This document shows positions 9,812 to 24,495 of a DNA stretch of 64,000 nucleotides, one piece after another. The DNA is taken from positions 21,725,001-21,789,000 of the forward strand of contig CM049398.1 in NCBI GenBank assembly GCA_026929865.2, given 5' to 3'. Under the pieces are notes generated by a model. The model did not search any database and was not told the origin of the DNA. It saw only the letters and a list, made by a program, of their open reading frames with translations. The position numbers and the translations under genes are program-made. Source of the DNA: Hyperoplus lanceolatus. Taxonomy: Eukaryota > Chordata > Actinopteri > Uranoscopiformes > Ammodytidae. How positions within the stretch are numbered: position 1 is the first letter of the stretch; every line of letters begins with the position of its first letter.

Positions 9812-11933
9812 CCCAGGTCGAAAAGAAGTATACTTAATTGCATAAAAAAATGTACTGGAAGTTCAAATAGTATGTTTGAAGTACATTGGTATTTCTAAAG
9901 TACTTACTTGAAATGCATTAAAGATACCCTTTCTTGCACTTTAACATACTAGTCAAAAGTATACTTTGATTACTAGTGTATTAAATATGCTAAATTATGC
10001 TTCTAAAAAATATACTAAAATGTAAGCATTATTTTGAACATTTTAGTGTACTTACCCAAAACATATTTATTTTATGCTTATTTATAGTGCTATTTTATAG
10101 TGCTTTGTTTGAGTACATTTAAGTACATTTAAAAATAATTCCACTTCAAGTGTTATAAATGTATAGGCTACTTATATCATGTTTGCTTTAATTGGTACCA
10201 AATTATATTATTATGTAATGCACAAGTGCTTCAGTCTTCTTATCAGAAATAGGATTTTTGAAGCATGTTTTTCTTATACATTTTAAGTATATTTTTATTA
10301 AAGCATATTAATTAATTTAAACTTCATTATACTATACTGTAGGTAGCTATAATCCGTAGCATGGATGAACAAGAGGATCAAAATGGAAACCGAAAAGATG
10401 ACAATTAAAGCCTTTTTTGCTAACTATATTAACTTTTTGTCCCTTTCAAAGACACCGCGATGAAGAAGTGTCCAAACAACACTGTGCCGGAAGTGCAAGC
10501 CCTCATTTGCAGAAGACTTCGCAGACCAGGCCTACTCAAAGGAAACCACTCCACTGGAAAGATGAAGATGGGAGAATGTAATGTTTAATTTCAGTTTGTG
10601 TTTTAGTTTGTGAAAAAAGCATTTTATTATTGTGCAGGACATTTCAATGCCGAGCATGCCTCTAAGAGAATCATTCGTGTTGTGCTTTATATAATGGGAT
10701 ATTAATTTCTGTACATTTTGCTTCTTTAAATATGCTCTGCCATACCAGAATATTTACAGCACTTGCTGTACTCTTGCCTCCACCCCTCCCTTACCCCCCG
10801 CACTGCCACCATCCTTGTCCACAGTCTCCTCACTTCCCGTCCGGATTATTACAACTTTCTCCTCCTCGGCCTACCTCACAAATCCCTCCATAAACTTCAA
10901 CTGGTTCAGAATTCAGCTGCCCACATCATAATTCAAACCCCCTCCATCCACCACATCACTCGTGTCCTCCAACAGCTCCACTGGCTCCCGGTCCAGATCC
11001 CTATCCAATTCAAAATCCTACTGAATACATACAAGGCCATCCCCATATTTGTCTGTTCTCCTCCAGATTCCCACTGGCTCCCGTTCCCTCAGATAATCTT
11101 CCTCCATACACCTGTCTGTCCACTCTGCCCGTCTCACCTCCATGGGGAGCAGAGTATTCAGCCACTCTGCTCCCCGTCTCTGGAACTTACCACCACCCCA
11201 ACTCAGAAACATTGGTTCATTCCCCCATTTCAGGTGACAACTCAAAACACATCTGTTTAAAACTGCCTATTTCATTTGATGTAAATTGCTCTGCTTCTCT
11301 CTGTTGCTTTTATTTTATATTGCTCACTACTGCTTTTTAAAAGTTTTAAATGTCTGTATGGTGTATTTGAGTGCAGTGAAAGGCGCCTTTAGATAAAATG
11401 TATTATTATTACTCTGGAAATATTTTTGTCTGTTCTGTTAACGATCTCTACATTAAAGTCAGTAAAATGGTGTTCTCTGTGTGTTGGCTTTTAAATATTT
11501 TTTTACAGCGTAATATATTTAAAATGCATTATTAATGAGTTATAGTCTATTTTAAGTTGTGTTAAAATATGTTTTATTATACTTTTAGTGGCTCTTCAAG
11601 TATACTTATAATAATATCATGAAAAAAGAGCATATTTAAATTAAATTAAAGATCTACACAGAGAGCACTTCAAATGTGACTGAAAGGGTATTTTAAATAT
11701 AATTTAAAGTAATACACTAAATTGCAATAAAGATCACTTATAGTTGTTCCAATTTAACACAACTAAGTACACTTAATTGTATTTCTGTTAATTTAAAGTA
11801 AAACTTTTGCATATCTAAAAGAGCACTTATCATACTTAAAGTTGTTCCAAAATAACACACTTAGTATGCACGCAAAATGCAATAAGTATGTTTGGGAAAA
11901 GATCTACTTAAGTATACTTCTTTTCAACCTGGG
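9812..11933. mobile_element. AT-rich element with CCCAGGT/AAGTATACTT ends
   Basis: The left end CCCAGGTCGAAAAGAAGTAT continues into ACTTAA and is matched by the inverted right end (CCCAGGTTGAAAAGAAGTAT then ACTTAA, read inward). ACAC or ACACC flanks both sides (from 9808 and from 11934). Both flanks of the interior are full of AAGTATACTT and AAGTACATT-like boxes. A LINE tail (10757-11412) sits in the middle. Weak coding-like segments at 10360-10580 are not recognisable. The superfamily is unknown. Confidence 0.75.
10757..11412 (+). pseudogene. LINE reverse transcriptase C-terminal fragment (CR1/L2/Rex1-like)
   Basis: The frame from 10763 reads [20 protein letters not shown], then [15 protein letters not shown], then [20 protein letters not shown] and TYKAI, which is the conserved segment after the RT palm domain of CR1/L2-group LINEs. 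Later codons are frameshifted. The fragment ends in a GGCGCCTTTAGATAAAATG motif and a short ATT tail, as in L2-type 3' ends. It is 5' truncated and non-functional, and nested in the 9812-11933 element. Confidence 0.8.
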
Positions 11934-11937
11934 ACAC

Positions 11938-12628
11938 CATATGCATTCCCCAAGCCATTTTACTCTTATCAACAATGTGTCACCCCGGGAGTAATCATTA
12001 TCAATATGTACAACAACTGTCTCTGCCTCTGCCTTTCTCAGAATCCCCAATAGTCATTATATGAATATGAGGTGAGAGACTCTGAGGAACACAAAAGAGA
12101 CAATGAGAAAATCCCTTGAACTGATCACAGATGGGTATCGTAAACCCTTGAATAATCCAAAAAATAGCTTTCCTTTTCTAATTAAACAGCTTTGTTTGTG
12201 AGCACAATACCCCCCGCCCATCTCTTCTTAAGCTTTTGTTGTGATTTAAGAAACACTGTCAAAGCAGCAAAACATTGAAATCGGAATTAAACATGAGAAC
12301 AATGCTCCACATTCCTCTACTCTCCCTTGTATGTCTATTCATTATAAGAGATAGCAAAACTTGAACCAAGTACATTACAGCACAATGTGTTTACAGCTGT
12401 AAGGGGAGGGCACGTAAATTATTGACAATGAAAAGGGTTTGTTGTGTTTCCTAGTGTTTTTGTTTTCAGCAAAACAGCTTAACAGGACTTAAAAGAACAT
12501 CTGGAAGACAAGGCGCCTTAAAGGATGACATGCTAACTGTTTCTGTATGAGTTGGAATGTGCATTATAGCTTTATTTAAAATATGTATTATTTATGTTTT
12601 GTCTTACTTAAAGTGAAAAAAACAAGTC
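11938..12628. other. Unique-looking sequence, nothing seen
   Basis: About 690 bp between two elements with no ORF, repeat or RNA gene that I can support. Confidence 0.5.
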
Positions 12629-12632
12629 TTAA

Positions 12633-14490
12633 AGAGATCCTATTATACTACTTTTCTGGTCTTAATTTCTTGTTAAAAACTGCTATAGAGCAACCTGACA
12701 CGAATCACACCACAAAAACTATGTAGATTTTCGGGACACTCTTCCTCTTACCCTAGCCAGCAAAGCAGTCTCTCTCTACACACTGCTTTGAGCTTCTCCG
12801 CCCCTCCCCCCCTGCTGCAAACCCCACTCTGTTGTGATTGGTTACCTTCCTTCCAGTAGCGGGACATTTCAGGAAATTTCCAGGAAGGTGGGGGCATGCA
12901 GCCGGAGCTTGCCTGAGCGGCAGCATTACCTTAAATGGAAACATGACAGAAACGACCCGAGCGTGACAGAGAAAACCCGGAAATTTGAGCAAGTTCGGCT
13001 CGACCGGCTGCCATAGTTTTTAGTGCTCTGCATAGCCACCCCAGACGGTCAGCAGGGAATACGTCGAAATGCATGTACATAATTATTTGATACTCTAGTA
13101 TGGTTAAACATGACTAGGGTTGCAAAATTCCGGGAATTTTCAAAGTGGGAAACTTTCCATGGGAATTAACGGGAATTTATGGGAATTAACGGGAATTTTA
13201 GGAATTAACGGGAATAAACGGGAATTTAGTCAATTTAAAGCAACCCAAATGCACTAAAACCTTCTAACTATGTTATTTCAGTCCTGACAAACAGTATAGA
13301 CAGTGAAAAGCAGTTTTTTCAACAAGTATTATAATATTTATGAACATTTAATTTCAAATCAGATGATTTTTAAAGCCTATTAAGAAACCCAACTTGATAT
13401 CATACATTGATTTTTACTAGACCATGTTTACAGAGGCTTAAACAGTGGTTTTACATATAGTTTGGGAAAATATATTTTTGCATAATCTTGCCTTAAAGGT
13501 TCAGTAAGCGGAATGGTCAGTTTAGCTAACTTCCTGTCACTGACTGCAGTTAGCAGTCCCTTCCCTCGTCCCCACATCACCACATTAATGCACTGCGGTC
13601 TTCAAACAGCGAGTTATCTAGCATCATCTCAGATAAGTAAGTGTGATAAACCATGATAAAAACCATCAAAACAGACATTGGGAAGGATGTGTACCTGCTC
13701 CCCATTGTAGGCACATAAACATTCACCCATCTGTAACTCTAAGGCAGTGAGATGGGTGCCGGTTTATAGTGTTCTCTCTTGTGATTGGTTATCAGTTTCG
13801 GGATCCCCGAAAACTTTATTTGCCGTTTACATGCAGAACGGGTGACTGAGAGATCGGCTTTATGAAACGCGCACACTATGTAAGTGATCACTGTAGGAAT
13901 AAAGAGCCATTTAACACTTATATTAACATAAATAAATTGCTTACTTCACCTTTAAAACAACCAGATTTCATGCAAGTACACTGCTTACTGCAGGGGTTGA
14001 GGCCACGCCCCCTACATGCATTGTGCATTCCTCCATCACATGGGGGCATTTTACTTAATTTATTGAATGGGTGGGGTGAGACTGATGAGTAATATTTTAC
14101 TCAACAGTCATCTTTCTGTTTTCAGTAAAATTATTGATCATAAAAAAATCAAAACTTGATACAGTTCTACTTACAAATAAATCGGTTCAAATGTGATGTT
14201 TTTTAATTGTATTAGTTTCCATGAATGTCTGTCTGCCTATGACAAAATATAGTGTTTATGTTCAGATTTATGTTTGGATATGAAAAAAAATCATTTAAAT
14301 GACCGCCATTTAGTTAATTTCTATAATCCCCAATTTTGAATATTCCCAAAATTCCAGAGCGAAGGTTCCCGTGGAAAGTTTCCGGAAATTTACCGGAAAC
14401 TTTCCACCCCTTTGCAACCCTAAACATGACTATAAATCATTATAACAACGTTTATAGGTCATACAAGTTGAAAAGTATCATAGGTCCTCT
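12633..14490. mobile_element. TTAA-target non-autonomous element with a nested hAT
   Basis: The left end is AGAGATCCTATTATACTA. The inverted right end read inward is AGAGGACCTATGATACTT. TTAA flanks both sides (12629-12632 and 14491-14494). Without the nested hAT (13115-14422) the element is about 550 bp. No ORF of note. Confidence 0.85.
13115..14422. mobile_element. hAT-type non-autonomous element
   Basis: The ends are TAGGGTTGCAAA and its complement, and the perfect 8 bp duplication AACATGAC lies at 13107-13114 and 14423-14430. Subterminal repeats of the type GGGAATTAAC (left) and GGAAAGTTTCC (right) fill both ends, as expected for hAT transposase-binding arrays. It carries no transposase. 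Confidence 0.93.
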
Positions 14491-14494
14491 TTAA

Positions 14495-16608
<2,114 letters not shown>

Positions 16609-17530
16609 CAGGGGCCGTATTCACAAAACATTGTATCTTAGCGCTAAGAGTAAAACTAAGGAGAACTAAAAGTTCTTAGTTAGGAGTAATTTCTTAAAAC
16701 CTATTCACAAAGCTGCTAAGACCAACTTTTACTAAGGAATGGGAGGGACTCCTGAGCTAAGAATAAAGGGCGGGTTGATCCTGTTGCTATGGATGATGTC
16801 ATGTTCATACCTTCTATGCCCACGGTGGTTGGCTGAGAGAGAATGAGTCTCTAAGAGTGAATTTATGATAGAAACACTGTGGGAGATATCCATATTGTGT
16901 TGCTGTATCAAAGTAAAGAGTTTTTAAATACAATTAATGACAAGTGACACTGCTTTAACATAAAACCAAGATACTGCAGGGTTTCCCACACATTCGTTCA
17001 CAATTAGCCTACAATCGCGCCACATAGGCCTATTCGTTTTACAATGATTTGAATTGGAAAAAATATCCTCCACTTTCACTGTATTTCTCTCAACGGCGGA
17101 TTATGCAGCAATACCCAGACAGCGTCAAACTGGGAAATTCACCATTTAAAAACAACAGCCGGCGACATCGTAAAATGCATGCGGAAGGAAAAAGGCGAGA
17201 CGCGCAACTACACAGTAGCCTAGCGGACCTGTGGAACGGAGGAGATGCTGCGAAGCACCACATAGGCCTAGGCCTATACTCTAGTAGGAAATTAAACCCA
17301 AACGTGACGCCAACAGTAACTTTGCATCGTAAACTGACAGCAACTGCAGGAAACGGAGCTTAATAGATATATTTGTTTTATAGAAATATAATAAATTTGT
17401 CTATACTTTCCAAAAATAGCTTTACTAAGATCATTAAACCCTCACAGTTCATAAAGCTACCTTTTATAAAGCTCACTATCATTAAACCTCTCCAAAACAC
17501 CATCAAATGATTATCTGTGATGTACTCTTA

Positions 17531-18513
17531 TGGCGCTTTTCCACCGCACATGTAGCTCGACTCGACTCAACTCGACTCGACTCAACTTGGTTTGGTAGCA
17601 GCACGGGTCGTTTTCCACCACAAATAGTACCTCCTGAACATGGGCGGGGATGTCGTAAGGGGCTGAAAGCCTACTCCGGAGCAAAGCAGAAATTACGAGC
17701 AGTTGTTGCACTATTAACTGAACCAACCGCCAAAAACACGGATGAAAAATGTTTAAGAAATACCCCCCTTGTTTCTGTTTGCTAAAAGAAGTAGAATAAT
17801 ATTGCGACAGGCCATTAAAAGGGATGGTTGTTGTCCCGATGTGTGACTGCCACACAGTCAGCTGTAGGGATGCGTCACGATCCCTATGCACGTAAACACG
17901 GGCATGATAAAGTTGACTGTTTAGTGCTTGTTTCAGGATACGTGTTTTCAAATGCAAGCCGTGTCTCAGCCTGAATATTTTATTGAGGTAATCAGTTCAG
18001 TCCGAGGCTTGTAATGTAATCGCTCGCTATCATGTCTGTCCCAGCTGGCTACTATTAGCCTAGCTGCTAGCTGCCCTACATGTCTCCTCTCGTATGTTAA
18101 AAGTAACTTCCCCAACAACCAACACTGGTTGAGCTTAGCGAATATATTGAAAAAAAAATTCGGATCTGTGATGCAAATCAAATGAAAGAGAGCCAGAGTA
18201 GGCTGCACGCGGCGTAAATACTCAAAAGTCCCGGAAAGTTGGGGAGAATAAACAACAGAATGAAGCCGGTAGTCTCTGGCCAATCAGAAGCGTCGGCAGA
18301 TGGCCGGCCACTGATTGGCCAGACAATAGTCTCTGGCCAATCAGTGGCCGGCCGTCTGCCGATCGGCTCAGCTCGCTTGGAACCTAGAGCGAGGCGATAC
18401 CAAAAAAACAGCCGCTACCAGGTACCAGGTACCATGAAAATGTGGTGGAAACGCCAAAAATGCGAGTTGAGTCAAGTCGAGTCGAGCTGATACCATTCGG
18501 TGGAAAAGCGCCA
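17531..18513. mobile_element. Harbinger-like MITE with TGGCGCTTTTCCACC ends
   Basis: The TIR TGGCGCTTTTCCACC is repeated inverted at the right end. The inner flanks are arrays of CTCGACTCGACTCAACTCGA and their complement. Copies B-D show the empty site (ACTCTTAGTGACTTAGG); here TTA precedes the element and TTT follows, so a TTA target was duplicated and one base has since changed. A TTA duplication fits PIF/Harbinger. An internal hairpin lies at 18293-18362. Confidence 0.9.
18293..18362. repeat. 32 bp-stem hairpin with CCAAT motifs
   Basis: The arms 18293-18324 and 18331-18362 are complementary with two or three mismatches and a 6 bp loop. Each arm contains ATTGGCC/GGCCAAT, and another GGCCAATCAG lies just upstream (18279-18288). 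Confidence 0.85.
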
Positions 18514-18717
18514 TTTGTGACTTAGGACACCTCTCGAGGACTCCTAGCTTTTCATAGATTTAGGAGCTAGTTTTAGCGCTAAAATGCTTTGTGAATTATA
18601 CTCATCTTAAAAAGTTAGGAGCCCTAAAATTAGGAGTGAAACGCCCCTTATTTTTAAGAGTTACTCCTAAATCAGCAAGTTTTTCAGCCTTAAAATGTTT
18701 TGTGAATACGGCCCCTA

Positions 18718-20511
18718 GTGGCTCAGTGGAAATTGTTTGCATGAGTTTCCCAATAACGTGTGGATAGAATGTTGATTTATTTATCTGTCTTTGAAAATGA
18801 TCAATTTTTCCTGTTTCACTATAGGCTATATGTGACACACAGCACTGGAATTGACACAAAATGTGTAATTGTTGCAGACAAGTACATCTTAGATAAATAG
18901 CTTCCTACATACTAGGCTACTGGGGTAACGTAATACTGATCTAGACTGGGTAGCAAATTGAGAAAAAAGCTAGGCCTAGATGGTAATGTTTGCAGGAGGG
19001 TTCTGGAAGGAAGTGGGGGGTGGGGGGGGGGGGGGGAGTGCGACAAGCAATCAAAGCAAGAAGTGCACTTAACATATGCAAGAGCAGATGTGCAACAGTC
19101 ACAATGATGAGAGGTGAGGAGCGAAGAGATAAGTGAATATGACAGCAGGCGAAAAGCCCGGAAATGCAAAAGTGGGAGCATTTTATAGTCTGTTGCCTGT
19201 ATTTTAGGTAAAGGAGGGGACGTTGTATCATCACAGAATGATGAGCAGAGGGCAGCACGTGAAGGAGGGATGAATACACTAAAAGAAGAGAAGACAAGGA
19301 TTCATTACAGGTGTTTGCTGCTGTTCTACAGTAAGTAAAAGTGACTAGAGTTTTGTCCCGTTGTTCACCACAGTCAGAAGTGCAGCAGCTGTGGTGGTGC
19401 ACAGCTCCTCATGGAGGCAATTAGGCACTTTACACCCCCAGCGCCCGATTACTGCAATTTGCGTCAAAAGCCAACTCCCTAAAGGAGTCCTAATAACTCG
19501 GTCAAAGCTGAAGACATATACTTTATATGCATATTTTTGCAATCAGTGTCACTTACACTTTTGATGATATCTTTATCTCTGATGTCCCCCGAGAAGAAAC
19601 GTCCATATATCTAATTAGGAATCATAGGGAAAAAGACGCTCAAAATAACTGCAGAACTTCGCTGAAAATCAGCACGTTTTTAGGTTGTCTTCTGTATCGA
19701 TGTAATACAGTCACAGTTTTAAGTACAGCTATTGGTACTCCGCAAACAGTTACTGATACCGAATTATTCAGCATACATTTGATGGTGCTAAAATGTAAAC
19801 CATTATGGGCAACAACAACAACAAAAAAATGCTCAAGTCGTAGCCATTTTCCTGTTTACATCTCCCAAAGCATTCTGGAACCTGTGGTTCCGTTTTTTTT
19901 AAATTTATCTTTCATCCTTGATTTTTATTTTATTTATTGTATATATAGCAATTACAAGGGTCAGTTGCCTACATATGTTCACATGCTTGTCACATGGGTC
20001 CATAGTAAAACTCCAAATAATAATAACAGGCCTACAGAAAATATAAATATGTTAACACTCTATGATCTACTGGCCTACTTAATTAATTCACCCTTAAACC
20101 TTTGAACTCTTCTTTTACCACCCTGGAAAAATAGATTGTTGTCAGATATAAAGCTGGTGAATACACTGTTAACCAAATACATTTGCACAGCTGTTCAGGA
20201 GGTCCAGTTTTGTGATCACAGATGAGGCTCATATAATCGCAGTAACTACTAATTCTCAATTAGTTCCTAAATGCCTTGGTTGTAAACTGCTATTGAGATC
20301 CTTATATAACACTTGAGCTAAACAATCTTTCTGTGTCTTCCCTTCTCTTGCTGGCTCATGCTGTGGGAGCGGTTTGAGTTTTAATGGATTTTTTGATTTT
20401 TTTTTTGTCAAGACTCAAGGTCACCACTACAAGGATTTATTGTAACTGCTGATTACAGCGGCTGTCCTACACAAATAAGCAAGCTATACAATTTTCAAAG
20501 CCATCTCTTAA
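18718..20511. other. Unique-looking sequence with a G-run
   Basis: A near-pure G tract lies at 19014-19037. An ORF of 192 codons at 19527-20105 has no domain, and its composition follows the AT-rich background; I do not treat it as a gene. Confidence 0.5.
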
Positions 20512-20798
20512 AAGGTGGAGTCAGCGATTCCGGATAAGGGTTGTTTTTTAAATCATGTGTTGTCAAAAATGTCCAGTGTTGAAACACAGCTTAAGGTCTG
20601 TAAACTTGTGTGTAGACAAACAAAGGGAGCCCACCACAGCTAACAACACGCCATTTACAGAGCCTAGGCTGTGTATGAACATTTTTCTTTTTTCAGCGCA
20701 CACACAGTATGAGCAGGTAGCAGAGCGTGAGGAGATAGACCGGTTTTGAAAAAAGTCTGTTGACAACGAGCATTCTCCTGAATCGCTGACTCCACCTT
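20512..20798. mobile_element. 287 bp MITE with AAGGTGGAGTCAGCGATTC ends
   Basis: The left AAGGTGGAGTCAGCGATTC is exactly complementary to the right end at 20780-20798. The flanks are TAA (left) and CAA (right), which could be a mutated 3 bp duplication. No coding capacity. Confidence 0.8.
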
Positions 20799-22609
20799 CA
20801 AGACTGCAGGAGATACTAAGAAAAGTGCTTAGTGAAATATTCTTCTTAAACCCAGATTGGAGAAGACAATGGTGCCAAACCCAATGCCCTCTATTTTCCA
20901 TGTCCTTCTTTCTGCGCCTTCAACCTCACATTATTTCTCTAGTTCTGTATGTGTTTATTGTTATACACTGTATAATATGCCTGTGTCCTTTCTTTCCCCA
21001 GCGTGTGTTGTTGTGTACATCATGTGAGGGTGATTGTGTATCTATGTTCAGAGGATTGCTTTCCCTCCCCGCAGCTTATGTCAATATAAATATCTCGGCT
21101 AATTAATGACTGTGAAGACCTTAGAATCTCAGAGGGGATTTCCAGTAGACTTATTCACTCTCATTCAATTTTCACCCCCCAGCGCAGAGGGACAGACAGA
21201 GGAGAAGGGGAGGGTGAGAGAGGGAGAGAGAGAGGGGGGAGGGGGGGTGAAAGATTTAGATTTTTACAAAACACTTTAGTTTTTACAATTCAACTGTCAA
21301 CTGTTCAACTAGTGAATTAAAATCCCAGTATGTTTAAAAAAATGTATCTAACAAAAACCAACTCTTCATCAACAACTGAACAGACGGTGGCCGCGTTTCT
21401 CAGATTCTAAGAGCTAAGTACTTATTTGGAGCGCTCTTAAGAACGCTGTGAAACAAGAATGCGTTTCCCAGATTCGTTCTTAGCGAAAAAAGTTATTTCA
21501 CTAAGACGGAAGTGTAAGATGGAGCTGACCCACTCTTACAACCTTCTTAGCGACCAAATCGTCAGTTATCATGCCGCATCAGGGAAATTTATTTCCTCCA
21601 CTTTTCAAAATAATAAAACAATGCTTAATGCGGACCACTGGCGCAATAAACATAGACTAATAGTAGAGAAAAAATTGTTTTAATGAATTAGACGTTTACG
21701 TTTTCCACACACGTGAGTTTATAGTACTACATACAAAAAAAAACATCAACCGCACACGTCATTAACCTACGCTTAGATAAATTACAAATTGCCTGGGACT
21801 TTTTGTTGCTAGGTTTGACAAGAAGACAATGAGGCCGTCAAAAACATTCTAGTGGAATAAGAAAAGAGAGGGAACAGGACTAGGGTGAGGAAACAATGCA
21901 TGGGAAAATAGGGGAGAGGTGGAAGAAATATAGTCAGGTGATGGCGCAAAGGTAAGAGGTGAAAGGAAACAGTAAACATCAAAACTAAGGCAGCACACAT
22001 GTAGGAATAAGAGACAAATCCAGGCATTTTTACTCAATATATACAAGAATGTTTTTTGCCATATGCGCAACAATTGCAGCAGCAGTCGTTGGCAATTTAT
22101 TTTTGATTCTCAGGCATTGAGGCATAAATTGTAATGACGGGAGGGGGGGAGAACAGGTGCGGACCAAGGGGTGTCTGAAAGTCATCCCCGGAGGGATAAC
22201 CACTAAATCGTACAAGCAACTACAGGGGAGGGGGAGAAAACAAAAAGCTCAAAGCTGTAAAGGGCCACACAGGCTACCTTTTAATATAGCAAACTAAAGC
22301 AAGAACAACACCACCGCTGCAAAGCAGCTGAACGGATAGACCAATACTTCAACAATTATCTTCTCTAAATTCAGAGAGCACTCAGAGTGAACCTCTCACC
22401 ATCGCACAGGGCAAACAACACAGAGCACTGGGGGTCTCAGGGCATATATAATCTCTTCACACCTGGGTTCAATCAGCTAATCAGTGCACACACACCTGAT
22501 TGCAGTGAGCGAATCAGTCACCCCTCTCACGGAGGTGAAAGATTTTGTGCCCTCACAGGGCTGAAATCTTCTGTGTCCTCACATAAACTGAATAGGACTT
22601 TGAAACATT
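20799..22609. other. Mostly unique sequence; purine tracts
   Basis: Purine-rich tracts lie at 21190-21250. 21387-21510 has GCGTTTCTCAGATTC and a similar GCGTTTCCCAGATTC 75 bp later, perhaps an element end. 22480-22540 resembles part of the interior of the TTAA element at 8740-8810 (ACCTGATTGCAGTGAG region). None is firm enough to call. Confidence 0.4.
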
Positions 22610-23012
22610 GGTTGTGTTCTGAATCTCCTCCTCTTTCTTTGTTCTATTCTACATACTACATCCGACGATAAAAAGAATCTAGTTAGGATGCAGTAGGCAT
22701 ACTATTGGGACATGCTTTACTCTCTTATTTCATCATAACATTGCGCCTTGATCTTGCCTCTTGCTTTTATATCCGTCGCATCCCTGTTTGTTTTCATATG
22801 GAGGCTTCGTCGATGTGACGTCACTTCACGTGCGCACTGGATTGCGGGTCAGAATCGCCCAAATAGGATGCAGTTTTCAACTCTAACAATCTTGGCCGCA
22901 TGAAGTAGGACATCCGGGTACTTCTAACCATCCTAAATCTGGCCACAAGAATCGGGACATCCTAAATCTTCTTTCTACATACAGTAGAAAGTATGCGATT
23001 CGGAACGCAACC
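22610..23012. mobile_element. MITE with GGTTGCGTTCCGAATCGC ends, copy 2 (inverted)
   Basis: This is the reverse complement of the element at 7343-7750 over its full length, with ATT on both sides (22607-22609 and 23013-23015). The two copies keep the same size (403 and 408 bp). Confidence 0.88.
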
Positions 23013-23031
23013 ATTGTTGAATCCTTTTGAT

Positions 23032-24164
23032 CAGGGGCCGTATTCACAAAACATTTTAAGGCTAAGAGTAGGTCCTAACGTGCTGATTTAGGAGTAACTC
23101 AAAAATAAGGGGCGTTTCACTCCTAATTTTAGGACTCTTTTTAAGATAAGTGTAATTCACAAAGCATTGTAGCGCTAAAACTAGCTCCTAAATCTATGAA
23201 AAGCTCACTAAGTCACTAAGATTAAATCACAGACTATTATTTGATGGTGTTTTGGAGAGATTTAATGTTAGTGAGCTTTAAAAAAGGTACCTTAATAGCT
23301 GTAAGGGGTTAATGATCTTAGTAAAGCTATATTTAGAAAGTATAGAAAGGACACATTTATATTTATTAAATTTATATAAAAATGTTTTTATTAAGTTCAT
23401 TTTCCTCCAGTTGCTTTGGGTTTACTCTGCACTGAAAGTTACTGTTGGTGTCACGTTTGGGTTTAATCTCCTACTAGAGGCCTATATGTGGCGCTTCGCA
23501 GCATCTCCTCCGTTCCACAGGTCCGCTACTGTATAGTTGCGCATCTCACCTTTTTCCTTCCGCATGCACTTTACGATTTCTCCGACTGTTGTTTCTAAAT
23601 GGTGAATTTCACGGTTTGTCGCTGTCTGACTATTGCTGCATAGTCCGCCGTTAAGAGAAATAAAGTGAGAGTGCATGGCGTGCAGATGTTCAATGAGGAT
23701 ATTTTTTCCGATTCAATTCATTGTAAAATTTAAAATGAATAGACCTATGTGGCACTGTTGTTGGCTAATTGTTAACGAATGTGTGGGAAACCCTGCAGTA
23801 TCTTGGTTTCATGTTAAATCAGTGTCACTTGTCATTAATTGTAGGCTATATAAAAACTATTTACTTTAATACAGCGACACAATATTGAATATCTCCCACA
23901 GTATCATAGATTCACTCTTAGGGACTCATTCCCTTTCAGCCAATCACTGTGGGCATAGAAGGTATGAACATGACGTCATCCCTAGCAACAGGGTCAACCC
24001 CATCCTCTTGTCTTAGCTAAGGAGTCCCTCCCATTCCTTAGTAAAAGTTGGTCTTATCAGCTTTATGAATAGGTTTTAAGAAATTACTCCTTACTAAGAA
24101 CTTTTAGTGCTCCTTAGCAGTACTCTTAGTGCTAAGATAAAATGTTTTGTGAATACGGCCCCTG
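23032..24164 (-). mobile_element. CAGGGGCCG MITE family, copy B
   Basis: Full-length copy in the opposite orientation to A and D, with both TIRs. It carries the family's 64-codon ORF at 23482-23676 on the minus strand. Its right side (24164) abuts the codons AIRLR of the N-terminal half of a transposase gene. The sequences flanking its two ends show no target duplication, as expected if it was involved in a rearrangement. Confidence 0.88.
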
Positions 24165-24495
24165 AGCCTGATTGCATTGTTAGCCATAACCATGTTTATT
24201 ATTTCTTGCTCTTGTTGTTGTTTGAATATGGGCCCCCCTTCCTCCTCGCCGTTCCCAAGCCTCAATCCTATGTAGAGAATAACACATAACCTAATGTAAA
24301 AGATCACAGGAAGAGGTATCCAAAGTGCTGATATGGTGCATACAATAATCTTTTACCTGTTCTCTTGGCGAAACGTCCTTATGACAGATGCCACTGTATA
24401 TCTGCCAAGGTTTGGCTAAACTCTTAGCCCAGCCTCCCTTAGCGTCAATCCATGGTTCACAACATGGTCCTCTAATGTGGCACGAATTGCATCGG
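24165..24495 (-). pseudogene. IS630/Tc1-like transposase, N-terminal half (inverted)
   Basis: Read on the minus strand it gives DAIRATLEDHVVNHGLTLRE, then a stop-interrupted GRYTVASVIRTFRQEN, a GT-AG intron (24268-24356), and then GGPIFKQQQEQEIINMV and MANNAIRLR. This is the helix-turn-helix half of an IS630-like mariner-relative transposase. The gene's first codons are missing where MITE copy C begins. The last codon joins MITE copy B, and the next residues of the protein (ELIANIIGDQD) are found on the other strand at 25130. The order shows one gene broken by a MITE and then inverted. Confidence 0.75.

Larger units (their letters stand above)
16609..18717 (+). mobile_element. CAGGGGCCG MITE family, copy A
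   Basis: The TIRs are CAGGGGCCGTATTCACAAAA and its near-complement at 18698-18717. The family recurs at 23032-24164 (B, inverted), 24496-25125 (C, left part missing), 25757-26930 (D) and 27770-27869 (E, fragment). The interior has a decayed copy of the 64-codon ORF that B and D carry intact (about 17090-17270). A Harbinger-like MITE is inserted at 17531. No clean target duplication is visible. The GGGGCC start resembles two other Harbinger-type elements in the window, so PIF/Harbinger is a guess. Confidence 0.85.

Noticed and set aside
19527..20105. 192-codon ORF
   Set aside because: No domain, AT-rich composition like its surroundings, no splice sites or neighbouring exon; chance open frame.
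21387..21510. Possible element end (GCGTTTCTCAGATTC repeated)
   Set aside because: No inverted partner or target duplication was found, so the boundary cannot be supported.
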